Assembly: GCA_021771675.1 (NCBI GenBank)
Contig: JAETOP010000066.1
Coordinates: 1-24,915 of the forward strand
Length of the DNA: 24,915 nt
Source: Oscillospiraceae bacterium
GTDB taxonomy: Bacteria > Bacillota_A > Clostridia > Oscillospirales > Oscillospiraceae
Reading direction: 5' to 3'
This document shows positions 8,815 through 16,122 of this stretch, piece by piece. The notes beneath the pieces were generated by a model that ran no database searches, had not been told where the DNA came from, and saw nothing but the letters and a program-made list of their open reading frames with translations. Positions within the stretch are counted from its first letter, which is position 1. Each line of letters begins with the position of its first letter. The translations under genes were made by a program, and so were the position numbers.

Positions 8815-9068
8815 GCCCCGCCGGCTGCTCACGGCGGGGCGCTCGGGGGTCTGTTGGCGCTCCCGGCAGGACCGCCCCTCCCCCAGTATGGCAAAAGCCG
8901 CCATTGGCGGCTTTTGGGGTGTTTTCCCCTTGATGACCGCATGAGCCGGGGAACGGCCCCGGTCAAGGCCCGCCCCGCAAGGGGCGGCTCGCGGCGATTG
9001 CGCCAGAAATCGCCGGCCTTGACAGGGGACTGGCCGCGGCTCATATTCCCCGAAGGGGAAAACACCCC
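8815..9068. other. Highly structured non-coding block
   Basis: No plausible gene lies in 8750-9077. Instead the stretch is a chain of inverted repeats. GCCCCGCCG/CGGCGGGGC is at 8815-8840. A perfect 10-bp stem AAAAGCCGCC/GGCGGCTTTT with a three-base loop is at 8893-8915. A perfect 16-bp pair at 8916-8931 and 9053-9068 encloses a partly paired second arm (ATGAGCC at 8941 with GGCTCAT at 9038; GTCAAGGCC at 8962 with GGCCTTGAC at 9015). Inside that are two hairpins, CGCCCC-GCAA-GGGGCG (8971-8986) and CGGCGATT/AATCGCCG (8992-9015). The whole could fold as a branched RNA or as a single-stranded DNA structure. It lies after the ArdC-like gene and before palindrome copy 3. The 10-bp stem with flanking T/A runs could terminate transcription in either direction. 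Confidence 0.75.
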
Positions 9069-9077
9069 GGCAGGTGC

Positions 9078-9947
9078 TTATCGCGCCGGGCGCCGCACAG
9101 CGGTCCGCGTCTTTCGCTTTTCCGCCTCGATGTTCAAGTCGATGGACCGCCCGATCTGCTTACTCATATCCTGTATCTTATCCAGCACGGCCTTGCACTC
9201 CTCGGTGTCCATACCGGAGAAGCGTTCTGCCAGACGTTCCATATTGGGTTCTTTCGGCTCAATCCCATACCGGCGGCAGAGAATATAGGAAACGCTCTGG
9301 GCGTCCAGTTCATATCGCGCCCAGCTGTAATCCCGGTTGTAGCCCTTATCATGGAACCGTGTCAGAGCTACCTCGGCGGCGATAGAGGCAAACACCTCCT
9401 CGTCCGGGAACTCGGAATTGATGGCAAGTTCCCGGCTGCCCTCATCGAAATAGGCGGGCACGCCCAGATCCTTATCCACGACCAGCTTGGCCTTGGAGTA
9501 GTTCAACAGCGTGGACAGGGCGGTGGACATCTCCTCGGCGCCCTCCCGTAAGGGACGATGCTTGAGCTCCTTGCCCTGGGTCTGGCTGATATCGTAGGCG
9601 TCAGACAGGGCGTATGCCTTGGTCCTGGGATCCCTGGCAAAGATTTTCACGCCCTGTCCCTGCTGGTCCTCCAGCACACTCCGCCCCATGGACTGCCAGC
9701 GTTCACGGGTGCCGAATACCGTAGCCCCGTTCAATCCGGCCAGCACGATAGCAACATTTCCGGCGCTGTAACCGGGATTATCCCCCTGCAAGGTCAAATA
9801 GCGGATATACTGGGCAGGATCGGTGGTAAGCATCTCAATGCCGTAGTTCTGCATCTCGGTGACGTTTTCCCGTTCCGCCTGCTGCTGGAGTTGCCACTGG
9901 GTGTCGATGGCGTTCTTGTTGGCGATAATCTGTTCCAGATTTGCCAT
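9078..9947 (-). CDS. ArdC-like antirestriction protein with degenerate peptidase motif
   Basis: 289 residues; GGAGG lies nine bases before ATG 9947. The first half matches the layout of the ArdC N-terminal single-strand DNA-binding domain: an NPGYSAGNVAIVLAGL stretch, then VFGTRERWQSMGR and a GQGVKIFAR loop. The second half resembles the ImmA/IrrE-type metallopeptidase domain fused to ArdC proteins, but the expected HExxH is replaced by IAAEVALTRFHDKG; the following ELDAQSVSYILCRRYG helix is conserved. ArdC proteins shield incoming plasmid DNA from restriction. It is the last gene of the mobC-relaxase-pcfB unit, consistent with helping DNA establish after transfer. The C-terminus is strongly basic (KRKTRTAVRRPAR). 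The domain assignment is by pattern only. Confidence 0.7.
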   Translation of the reverse strand: MANLEQIIANKNAIDTQWQLQQQAERENVTEMQNYGIEMLTTDPAQYIRYLTLQGDNPGYSAGNVAIVLAGLNGATVFGTRERWQSMGRSVLEDQQGQGVKIFARDPRTKAYALSDAYDISQTQGKELKHRPLREGAEEMSTALSTLLNYSKAKLVVDKDLGVPAYFDEGSRELAINSEFPDEEVFASIAAEVALTRFHDKGYNRDYSWARYELDAQSVSYILCRRYGIEPKEPNMERLAERFSGMDTEECKAVLDKIQDMSKQIGRSIDLNIEAEKRKTRTAVRRPAR

Positions 9948-9964
9948 GATAATGTACCTCCATA

Positions 9965-10588
9965 TTATCGTGTTTTGGATTTTGTGGGTCTTGTGCGCTG
10001 GGGGACAGTTTGGGCGGCCCGCTGCTCCGCCTCGGTCCGGCAGACGGCCAGCTTTTCCCGGACACTGGGCTTTTCCGCCTGCTCCTCAATAGTCCTCGTC
10101 GTCTGCTTCGTCGGCCTCGTCCGGGAGGCTGTCAAGCCACTCCCGCGCTGTGGTGAGGAGTACCCTTGCGGAGCGCGGGGGCCGTCTTTTTTTTGCGGCG
10201 CCGCCTCCTGTTCCGGGATCGGGTAGCCCTTGCGCTCCAGGAACAGGTTGACCTGGGCCGCGTAGTCCACATTGGTCACAAGGTCCACGGTGCCGTCGTT
10301 GGCCCCCTTGAATTTGAGGACAGCGAACAGCACATTCTTTTTGGCAAAGGCGCGAAACTCTTTCAAGTCGCTCTCCTTGATCCGAAACAGCACCGTCGGC
10401 TTCTCGGACCGATACAGCTGGGCCATACTGGTCAGGCCGGACACCTTTTTCCCATCCTTGGCCAGCGCCCAGAGAAAGGCCGCCAGGTTTTTACTCCCGG
10501 CGGCCATCAGCTTGATACTAGCTTCCGTAACCTGGATGCTCTCCTTTACCAGCAGGTCGGCCACTTCACCGCTCACATCCATATTCAT
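9965..10588 (-). CDS. pcfB: PcfB family (DUF3801) conjugation protein
   Basis: 207 residues. The N-terminal ~125 residues match the PcfB family: VTEASIKLMAAGSKNLAAFLWAL near residues 20-42, then a RIKESDLKEFRAFAKKNVLFAVLKFK strand-helix region. PcfB of the enterococcal plasmid pCF10 is an accessory of conjugative processing. The C-terminal 80 residues are a disordered, basic, threonine/arginine-rich tail ending RTRPTKSKTR. The ATG at 10588 overlaps the upstream stop (ATGA). A second ATG six bases on has a better spacing to the GGAGG, so the first two residues are uncertain. In many related elements pcfB sits beside virD4; here it lies between an unknown gene and the ArdC-like gene. Confidence 0.85.
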   Translation of the reverse strand: MNMDVSGEVADLLVKESIQVTEASIKLMAAGSKNLAAFLWALAKDGKKVSGLTSMAQLYRSEKPTVLFRIKESDLKEFRAFAKKNVLFAVLKFKGANDGTVDLVTNVDYAAQVNLFLERKGYPIPEQEAAPQKKDGPRAPQGYSSPQRGSGLTASRTRPTKQTTRTIEEQAEKPSVREKLAVCRTEAEQRAAQTVPQRTRPTKSKTR

Positions 10589-11055
10589 CTCACCTCCCCG
10601 GTTTTTAGATATTCAATGACTTCCCGGACGCTGCAATACCGCGCGTTCCGGGTGTACCGCCTAACCATTAGGCGGATGTGCCGCTCCCGCTGGGCGGGGG
10701 ACAGCGCGGAAAAAATCGCCGTGTCCTGGGCCGCTGTGGGATAGTCCAGCAGTGTCGCGCTCCCCCAGGGCCGGCCCTCCACCGTCTTGTCGATGTGGAG
10801 AAACAGGGTGATGACCGGCCCTGCCGGGACGCCCTGGTAGGCCAGTGCGCAGAGGTTGGCGTAGCTGCCGCTCTCATACACGGCGGAGAACTCAAACAGC
10901 CAGCACCAGGGCGTCCGGGCCAGAAAAAGGAAGTCCGTGTGCTCCTGGCGGCACAGCCTGGCGATGCTCATTTCACGCCTATCTGCCGTCAAGTGACGGT
11001 ATTCTCCTGCCAGACGGAGAATTGCGATCAAATCTGCTTTTATCAGTTTTTTCAT
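10585..11055 (-). CDS. Uncharacterised ICE protein overlapping the relaxase gene
   Basis: 156 residues from ATG 11055 (MKKLIKADL), chosen because AAAGGAG lies eight bases upstream; an upstream GTG at 11121 in the same frame has no site. The gene overlaps the relaxase 3' end by 77 bases in a different frame, and its stop overlaps the pcfB start. The protein is soluble with a hydrophobic aromatic core (FLFLARTPWCWLFEFSAVY) and a C-terminal arginine-rich helix (ERHIRLMVRRYTRNARY). I do not recognise the family. Its tight packing between relaxase and pcfB argues for a function in DNA processing or its regulation. Confidence 0.75.
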   Translation of the reverse strand: MKKLIKADLIAILRLAGEYRHLTADRREMSIARLCRQEHTDFLFLARTPWCWLFEFSAVYESGSYANLCALAYQGVPAGPVITLFLHIDKTVEGRPWGSATLLDYPTAAQDTAIFSALSPAQRERHIRLMVRRYTRNARYCSVREVIEYLKTGEVR

Positions 11056-12358
11056 AGACTTTGCTCCTTTGCGTTTCAATCGCCGCCACTGCCTCCCTAA
11101 TGCGGGGGATATCGCCCTCAATGCGGGCGCACAGCTTCAAGTCGCGGCGCAGCGCCCGCAGTTGGGTGGTAATGCGGCCGATCTCCTCCGACACTTCCTC
11201 CTGGCCGGAGCGCCGCAGGCGGTACAGCGTCCCGCGCCGGTCCGTGAGGGCGTCGATCTCCGCTTGCAGGGCGTCATACTGCATGGACAGCTGCTTCGCC
11301 GTTTCAATATGATTGCGGCGGAGATACCGAAACTGCTGTTGGTAGCAGTCCAGCTTGATGAGCTCCTGGCGCGTGGAAAAGGCCGCCCGTGGCTGTTGGC
11401 GGCCATGCTGGAAGGAGCGGAGAAGATACAGGTATTTGTAACACAGGGCCTGGAAGCCTCGCAGCTTCCGGGGCCTGTGCCGTGGGATGCCGCCCCGGGC
11501 CCGGTATTTCCGCCCAGGGAACCGCCATGGGGACGCTGTGGGCGGCGGTTCCGGCGGCTGGGTCTGGCCGGTGCGGATAGCGTTCAGCCGGTCTTTTAGG
11601 TCCGCCTCGGTATAACCTGCCCCCAGGCTGTCCAAGCGGATATTCCCGGCCCCGCCCGGCGGGCGGATGGAGATATGCTTCCGGTTCCCGGCCTGGACTT
11701 GATAGCCCACGCGCCGAAGTTCCTGCAAAAAGGACTGGAACGTATAGGCCCGGCCCAGGGCGGCGTCAATATCCCGGCGCACGGTGTCCCGGATGGTGGT
11801 TTTGCCTGCCCATTCCGGACGGCTCCTGCGCCGGTCCGGGTTCTCCGGGTCCGGTTCGATCACGGGCAGGCCGTGGGTCCGGCAGATATCGTCTGAGGCA
11901 CCCCGGATGCCGCCATAGTAGTCCTTGAAGGTATCCCGGTACATGGCCCCATCCACAAAAGAAACAGAATTAAAAACGATATGTGAGTGAAGATGGGCCT
12001 TGTCCAGGTGGGTGCCCACAACGGCCTCGTAGCGGTCCCCCAACAGGCACCGGGCAAATTCCACACCCACGGCGTGGGCCTCCTCCGGCGTGACCTCGCC
12101 GGGGGCAAAGGACTGGATGATATGATAGCCCTTTCGGATGCGGCTCTCCTTGCCCCAGCGCCGCTTGGTGTCCATCATGTCGGCATACACCCTCTCCCGG
12201 TCACAGTTGATGGCCGTTTCAAAGCAGGTACGCTCGGTCTTGTCCCGGTTGAGAGCGTAGCCGATAGCGGTCTCCAGAGAGGTCTTTTCCTCGTTCTGGG
12301 CGTAGCTCACGCTCTTGTCCAGGCGGTTGTGTACCACAAGGATTTTGGTGTAGGCCAT
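10979..12358 (-). CDS. MOBP-type relaxase
   Basis: The relaxase nicks one strand at oriT and leads it through the conjugation channel. 459 residues from ATG 12358 (MAYTKILVVHNR), one base after the mobC stop. The N-terminal domain shows the family signature: two YAxNxxKT-like motifs (Tyr19, Tyr34; one is the likely nicking tyrosine), the YHIIQSFAPGEVTPEEA helix at 78-94, and the metal-binding three-histidine motif THLDKAHLHSHI with His117, His122, His124 and His126. A proline-rich linker and a basic C-terminal helical domain (about residues 290-440) follow. The tail is arginine-rich and ends LDGR. Upstream codons that extend the frame to 12463 overlap mobC and lack a ribosome binding site. 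Confidence 0.92.
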   Translation of the reverse strand: MAYTKILVVHNRLDKSVSYAQNEEKTSLETAIGYALNRDKTERTCFETAINCDRERVYADMMDTKRRWGKESRIRKGYHIIQSFAPGEVTPEEAHAVGVEFARCLLGDRYEAVVGTHLDKAHLHSHIVFNSVSFVDGAMYRDTFKDYYGGIRGASDDICRTHGLPVIEPDPENPDRRRSRPEWAGKTTIRDTVRRDIDAALGRAYTFQSFLQELRRVGYQVQAGNRKHISIRPPGGAGNIRLDSLGAGYTEADLKDRLNAIRTGQTQPPEPPPTASPWRFPGRKYRARGGIPRHRPRKLRGFQALCYKYLYLLRSFQHGRQQPRAAFSTRQELIKLDCYQQQFRYLRRNHIETAKQLSMQYDALQAEIDALTDRRGTLYRLRRSGQEEVSEEIGRITTQLRALRRDLKLCARIEGDIPRIREAVAAIETQRSKVYEKTDKSRFDRNSPSGRRIPSLDGR

Positions 12359-12359
12359 A

Positions 12360-12665
12360 TCAGAGGGTTTCCTTGACCAGACGGGCCATCTGCCTGACCA
12401 GCTGGGCGGCCTCAGCGATCTCCTGCCGGGTGGCCTCGCCCCGTGCGTTGGCTTGATGAGCAAGCTGGTTCACATTATTTCCAATGGCGGACAGTTCCCG
12501 GAGCAGGGCGGCGTATTCATCGGGGGGACGGGGCCGCAGGTCAACGCCCAGGATCAGTTGGCGGAGCAAAGGCTCCATTTTCAAGCCTGCGGCCTCCGCC
12601 TGCTTCCGCAGGTGTGCATACTGGGTGGCGTTCAAACGCAGGGTGATGGTTTTGTAGGGGCTCAT
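12360..12665 (-). CDS. mobC: MobC-type relaxosome accessory protein
   Basis: 101 residues from ATG 12665; a GTG 12 bases upstream is too close to the GGAGG to be used. MobC proteins bind oriT and help strand opening for the relaxase. The N-terminus has the ribbon-helix-helix pattern (KTITLRLNATQYAHLRKQAE) followed by a helical region with the characteristic LSAIGNNVNQLAHQAN sequence. It is first in the transfer-processing operon, directly upstream of the relaxase, and downstream of both palindrome copy 4 and the candidate oriT. Unlike most genes of the element it does not end in arginine. Confidence 0.9.
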   Translation of the reverse strand: MSPYKTITLRLNATQYAHLRKQAEAAGLKMEPLLRQLILGVDLRPRPPDEYAALLRELSAIGNNVNQLAHQANARGEATRQEIAEAAQLVRQMARLVKETL

Positions 12666-12703
12666 AGCCAGTGGCACCTCCTCATTGACAAAGAATATTG
12701 AAA

Positions 12704-12730
12704 AAACTTACCTCAAATTGAGGTAAGTTT
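12704..12730. repeat. Operon-boundary palindrome, copy 4
   Basis: A 27-bp palindrome, perfect except for its central base (AAACTTACC / GGTAAGTTT arms around TCAAATTGA). It lies 38 bp upstream of mobC. On the minus strand the right arm runs into TTTTTTC, so this copy alone also looks like an intrinsic terminator. Confidence 0.9.
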
Positions 12731-12743
12731 CGTGGCGTTGGGA

Positions 12744-12829
12744 TCTTAGGGGCGGAGCCCCTAAACAGCGGAATTTTGCTGTCAAAATTCCATGCTGGCG
12801 CGGACAGCGACGCCACAGGCGCCGCTGTC
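12744..12829. other. Candidate origin of transfer (oriT): hairpin cluster upstream of mobC
   Basis: Between the stop of the 12829 gene and mobC there are three inverted repeats in 85 bp. TTAGGGGC/GCCCCTAA with loop GGA is at 12746-12764. GGAATTTTG/CAAAATTCC with loop CTGT is at 12770-12791. GACAGCGaCGCC/GGCGcCGCTGTC with loop ACA is at 12803-12829, ending on the stop codon of the upstream gene. oriT sites usually lie next to mobC/relaxase genes and consist of such repeats. I cannot name the nic site from sequence alone. The repeats could also be terminators of the upstream operon. Confidence 0.5.
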
Positions 12830-13632
12830 TACCGGGTGGGAGCGTGTTTCTTCTTGTAGGCCTTGACAGGTGTGGATTTCCTGGCAGGCTTCTCCTTGGG
12901 GACCTCCGGGGGCGCCGCCTCCGGCTGGGCCTCCTGTGCCAGCGATACCAGGTCGTCATCCTCCGCCAGCGCCAGCAGGTCCGACACGGCCTGCTCCATG
13001 GTCACTTCCAGGGTATAACCGGGCAGCAGCACGCCGTTGACACAAAAGCGGCGCTTTTCCTCTGCCGGGATCGGCGGAGAAATATCCGTGAACAGGTGGG
13101 CGTAGGCTTTGATCCGGCCTTGCAGGTATTTGTCCAGACTGGCCTTGTCCGCGAAACGCTTGCGCTCCTGCCCTGCGATTTGCCGTCCCTGCCCGGTGTA
13201 GTCTGGATTTGCCGTGGTATTGTAGGTGAGATACCAGGACAGGTCATAGGAACGAATCACGGACTTCTGCTCCGCCCGGCTCCAACTGGTGTTTTCATAG
13301 ATGTGCCAGGTGAATTTATAGACCATATTGCTCATTTCATGCCAGTCATAGCTGCCTTTCACCCATTTGTTGAAGGTGTGGGGTGTAGGCGGCGTTTTCA
13401 GATATTGCTGGGCTTTCCGAAAAGCCAGGGTCTGTGCCGCCTGCTTCACCCACTCCTTTTCGACCTCCAGCATTTTTCCGTAAATGGCTTTCTCCAGTTC
13501 AACGCTGGCCGCCTCCCGCGTTTTTAGCTCCTCGGAGGACAACAGGACCAGTTCGGAGAGGTCTATCTGGTTTGAGTAGATATGGCCGCAGATTTCCAAT
13601 TCACGGCCTGGGTCCAGATGCGAATAGGACAT
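12829..13632 (-). CDS. Uncharacterised ICE protein, paralog A
   Basis: 267 residues, start ATG 13632 with GGGGGATGAG upstream. The body (about residues 60-215) is clearly related to the next gene upstream. Shared landmarks include a QTLAFRKAQQYLK helix, a SNMVYKFTWHIYE strand, an SWYLTYNT strand, a RKRFADKASLDKYLQGRIKAYAHLF helix and an FCVNGVLLPGY turn. An alanine/proline/glutamate linker leads to a lysine-rich tail (KKKHAPTR). The predicted alpha/beta body, lack of membrane segments and basic tail suggest a cytoplasmic DNA- or protein-binding role. I do not recognise a family name. It is the last gene of the unit preceded by palindrome copy 5. Confidence 0.78.
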   Translation of the reverse strand: MSYSHLDPGRELEICGHIYSNQIDLSELVLLSSEELKTREAASVELEKAIYGKMLEVEKEWVKQAAQTLAFRKAQQYLKTPPTPHTFNKWVKGSYDWHEMSNMVYKFTWHIYENTSWSRAEQKSVIRSYDLSWYLTYNTTANPDYTGQGRQIAGQERKRFADKASLDKYLQGRIKAYAHLFTDISPPIPAEEKRRFCVNGVLLPGYTLEVTMEQAVSDLLALAEDDDLVSLAQEAQPEAAPPEVPKEKPARKSTPVKAYKKKHAPTR

Positions 13633-13643
13633 ATCTCATCCCC

Positions 13644-14561
13644 CTATCTGGCCATAGCCAGCCGTTTCTTATGGAGTGGCCTTTTCTTGCGGCCCGGCTG
13701 GACGGTCTTGGGCTGGGGCTGCTCTTGAGCCTCGGCTTGCGGCTCCACCGGGAGAACAGATGGCGGGGGCGCCGCCTCCGGAGCGGCGGGCGCCTCCGGG
13801 TTGGATATGGCTGGACTGGCGGACAGGGTTTCCTCCGCCTGGGGGGCCTCCGCTGGAAAGCTGGCCTCCAACTGAGCAATCAAGTCCTCCAGGGTGACGC
13901 CCTCCCGCTTTGCCTGCCGCATGAGGGCGTAGCCTTGCAAAAGCTGGCCGTTGACGGAGAACAGGGGCTTGGCCTCCTTGGGGACCCGCGGGGAGAGGAC
14001 TTCAAAATGGTCGGCGTATTGGTCGAACTTGCTCTGGATATACCGCTGTGCTCCCTCCATGGTCTTGTACTTCTTACTCCCTTCATACTCAATGCGCTGC
14101 CTGGGGGACCGGGTGTACTCCCAGTAGCCCACGGACAGGCCGGGGGCGGTATAGGACAGCTCCCAGGACAGTTTCCACTCGTCACCAGACTTTACGATGT
14201 TAAATGTCATTTTATAAACCAGGTTGCTGATCTCCCAGGAGTCGTCCTTTTGCTGCTTCCACTCGTTGGATGTGTGCTTGACCTCCGGAACCTTGAGATA
14301 TTCGATTGCCTTTTGCAGGAGGAGGGTCTGCGCCCCATGCTCATCCCAGGCTTTGATGGCCTCTTTCAGCTGGTCGTAAATCTTCTGCTCCTCCGCCTTG
14401 CTCGCTTTCAGCTGGTCCTCCAATTCCTTTTGCGGGATGCCCAGGAACGGCGTAAAATCCGCGTACTCTCCCCGGTAGATCAGGCTCCTTTGCACATTGA
14501 GATAGGAGCCCTCCCGCAGCGTTGTACCGCTGGGAGCGATATCATAAAAATTTTTCCCCAT
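13644..14561 (-). CDS. Uncharacterised ICE protein, paralog B
   Basis: 305 residues, start ATG 14561 with AAGGAGG five bases upstream. It shares its core with the gene downstream: QTLLLQKAIEYLK, SNLVYKMTFNIVK, SWELSYTA, a KYKTMEGAQRYIQSKFDQYADHF helix and FSVNGQLLQGY. It has a longer coiled-coil-like N-terminal helix (LEDQLKASKAEEQKIYDQ) and an 80-residue proline/alanine/glutamate linker ending in GRKKRPLHKKRLAMAR. Tandem arrangement, 11 bp apart, indicates an old local duplication. No named family is recognised. Confidence 0.78.
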   Translation of the reverse strand: MGKNFYDIAPSGTTLREGSYLNVQRSLIYRGEYADFTPFLGIPQKELEDQLKASKAEEQKIYDQLKEAIKAWDEHGAQTLLLQKAIEYLKVPEVKHTSNEWKQQKDDSWEISNLVYKMTFNIVKSGDEWKLSWELSYTAPGLSVGYWEYTRSPRQRIEYEGSKKYKTMEGAQRYIQSKFDQYADHFEVLSPRVPKEAKPLFSVNGQLLQGYALMRQAKREGVTLEDLIAQLEASFPAEAPQAEETLSASPAISNPEAPAAPEAAPPPSVLPVEPQAEAQEQPQPKTVQPGRKKRPLHKKRLAMAR

Positions 14562-14571
14562 GTGCGCCTCC

Positions 14572-14613
14572 TTATCTGCCGCCCCTCTGGGTGGAATAAT
14601 ATTTATACTTCAT
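14572..14613 (-). CDS. 13-codon mini-ORF between two ICE genes
   Basis: ATG 14613 has a TGAGGTGG site five to six bases upstream that overlaps the stop of the preceding gene. The frame reads MKYKYYSTQRGGR and stops, and the AGGAGG of the next gene follows at once. From memory, KYYSTQR-like beginnings occur in larger accessory proteins of related elements, so this may be the remnant of a deleted gene. It may also be a translational coupler. Too short to prove. Confidence 0.4.
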   Translation of the reverse strand: MKYKYYSTQRGGR

Positions 14614-14623
14614 AGCCGCCACC

Positions 14624-15625
14624 TCAACGCTCCGGACTTTTCTGGGGCCTGGGCCGCCTGTGGCTTGGCTCCCTCTGGCCGTGTTCTCCTGCCGGCCTCC
14701 CGCCGCTCTTGATCTGACACAGACGGACCTTAACAGAACTCCGGGGCTGGGGCGGCGGTGCTTTCTCCGGCGCCGGAGGAACGGCGGGGATTGCCGCCTC
14801 CTGGGTGGGCTGCTCCCGGTAAAGAACGGGCGGTTCCGGGATGGCCCCTAAATTGACTGACTGGCGCAGGCCGTCCAGGGCCTCCCGCGCACCGGTCTGG
14901 AACGAAGCCCTCTCATTTTCGGGCAGCATATCCGCCTGCTCCTCCAGCTGTTTTGCCAATTCGCCCACATCACAGTGCCATTGGAAGTAGGGCAGCAGCT
15001 CCCCGGAGAGGCTGTCCAGGCTTTGATGGAGAAAGGGGGTGAGCTCGCTCCGCAAGGCTTCCCGGTATTCCTCCGGCGCGTCACGGAACAGCTGGCCGAT
15101 GTTCTCACGGCTGTCCTGGTATGCCTTGATGTGGCTTTGCATCTGGTGCAGCAGGGAGCCGCCCGCGCCGACCATCAGCGGGAGAAAATAGCGGTCTGTC
15201 AGTCCCTTCCTCATGTAGTCGATCTTCACTTTCACAGGCCGGGGCTCCAGGTCATGCACCCGGTACAGCTCGTCGATTTGGAGGACACGCCGCTCGGCCT
15301 GGGACAGCGGCATTTGCAGCTTCTCCGGGAAATGCTCGTCCGCGCTCTCCACCACGGTGACGATAGGTCCGTCCTTGGGATTCAGCAGCGGGGCCGGGGC
15401 CTCCGGGCCGCCCTCCGCAAAGGGCGGTTTTATCAGTTCATCCACAGCGTCTGAAATATCATGGGCAAAGGCTTTCCATTTGTCTGCCACCGCCCGGACC
15501 GTACAGGCCCCGCGCTTGAAAAATCCGGTGAACAGGCTGGCGCTTTCGCCCAGCAGGTCTTTTACATCTCGTTTTAGGTTGCCGGTGATTTCTTTCATCC
15601 TGTTTTCGGGTGCTATGGGAATCAC
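14624..15625 (-). CDS. Uncharacterised helical ICE protein
   Basis: 333 residues from GTG 15625, or 324 from ATG 15598 (MKEITGNLKRD). Neither start has a well-spaced ribosome binding site, so the start is uncertain. Residues 10-75 are amphipathic helix (LFTGFFKRGACTVRAVADKWKAF appears in two parts), then a central helical domain rich in leucine and glutamate runs to about 260. A proline-rich linker and an arginine/proline tail (GQREPSHRRPRPQKSPER) close the protein. No membrane segments or catalytic motifs are seen and I do not recognise the family. It is the first gene after palindrome copy 5, in one unit with the mini-ORF and the two paralogs. Confidence 0.7.
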   Translation of the reverse strand: MIPIAPENRMKEITGNLKRDVKDLLGESASLFTGFFKRGACTVRAVADKWKAFAHDISDAVDELIKPPFAEGGPEAPAPLLNPKDGPIVTVVESADEHFPEKLQMPLSQAERRVLQIDELYRVHDLEPRPVKVKIDYMRKGLTDRYFLPLMVGAGGSLLHQMQSHIKAYQDSRENIGQLFRDAPEEYREALRSELTPFLHQSLDSLSGELLPYFQWHCDVGELAKQLEEQADMLPENERASFQTGAREALDGLRQSVNLGAIPEPPVLYREQPTQEAAIPAVPPAPEKAPPPQPRSSVKVRLCQIKSGGRPAGEHGQREPSHRRPRPQKSPER

Positions 15626-15676
15626 TTCCTTTCCAAAATCATGGGATGGCGCGGCAAGGCCGCACCCACGGATAAA

Positions 15677-15708
15677 GTCGAAACCTGCCTCAATTTGAGG
15701 CAGGTTTC
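15677..15708. repeat. Operon-boundary palindrome, copy 5
   Basis: GTCGAAACCTGCC / GGCAGGTTTC arms around a CCTCAATTTGAGG core; the inner 27 bp are a near-perfect palindrome. It lies 51 bp upstream of the 15625 start. Its edge supplies the TGA stop of the gene at 15707-16117. Confidence 0.9.
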
Positions 15709-16117
15709 AGCGGACGGGGGACGTGCGGCGGGGCCGGTGCATACGGCGGTATGCCTTAGGCGGGACAAAGGGCTTTCCCGCAAAGGTCACTTCCCGGACC
15801 AGGGGATAGCGGGCGAGGACGCCCTCCCGCAGGCTGGCAAACTCAATGTAGTCCGCCTTGGTGAAGCACCTCTCCCGGCGCATCTGCCGCTGGGACAGCG
15901 GCAGGTCCTTGCTGTATAGAAAGTGAAAAATTTTGATGTTGTCGGAAATCAGCTGTAAAGAGTGGTCTGAATTATCATAGTAGGCCGGGGCCTCCCCCTC
16001 GGGGCTGAGGTAGCAGTTTTCGGGCTTGCCCAGGTAAACGCGGTCATCCGCGCCCACCATGGCGATCATGCCCCGGTAGTTGCTGGCGGTGGCCGATGTG
16101 ATGGCAAGGTCTGTCAT
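15707..16117 (-). CDS. Small uncharacterised ICE protein
   Basis: 136 residues from ATG 16117, supported by GTGAGGTGATTACT-ATG, in which the ribosome binding site overlaps the stop codon of the previous gene. The first half resembles a compact beta domain (YRGMIAMVGADDRVYLGKPENCYL), the second half is helical (RQMRRERCFTKADYIEFA). The tail is basic (AYRRMHRPRRTSPVR). Family unknown. It is third and last in the parB operon and its stop codon falls in palindrome copy 5. Confidence 0.7.
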   Translation of the reverse strand: MTDLAITSATASNYRGMIAMVGADDRVYLGKPENCYLSPEGEAPAYYDNSDHSLQLISDNIKIFHFLYSKDLPLSQRQMRRERCFTKADYIEFASLREGVLARYPLVREVTFAGKPFVPPKAYRRMHRPRRTSPVR

Positions 16118-16122
16118 AGTAA

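Noticed and set aside
1666..9288. Long plus-strand open frames over the ICE backbone (for example 2521-3603, 7865-8722)
   Set aside because: They lie antisense to well-supported genes, lack ribosome binding sites and read as low-complexity shadow sequence typical of high-GC DNA.
8829..9288. Open frames in the structured block (8829-9065 minus, 8854-9288 plus)
   Set aside because: Their composition comes from the inverted repeats, there is no ribosome site and no protein-like pattern.
12359..12463. Relaxase start at 12463
   Set aside because: It would overlap mobC by about 100 bases, lacks a ribosome site and adds an arginine/proline stretch unlike any relaxase start.
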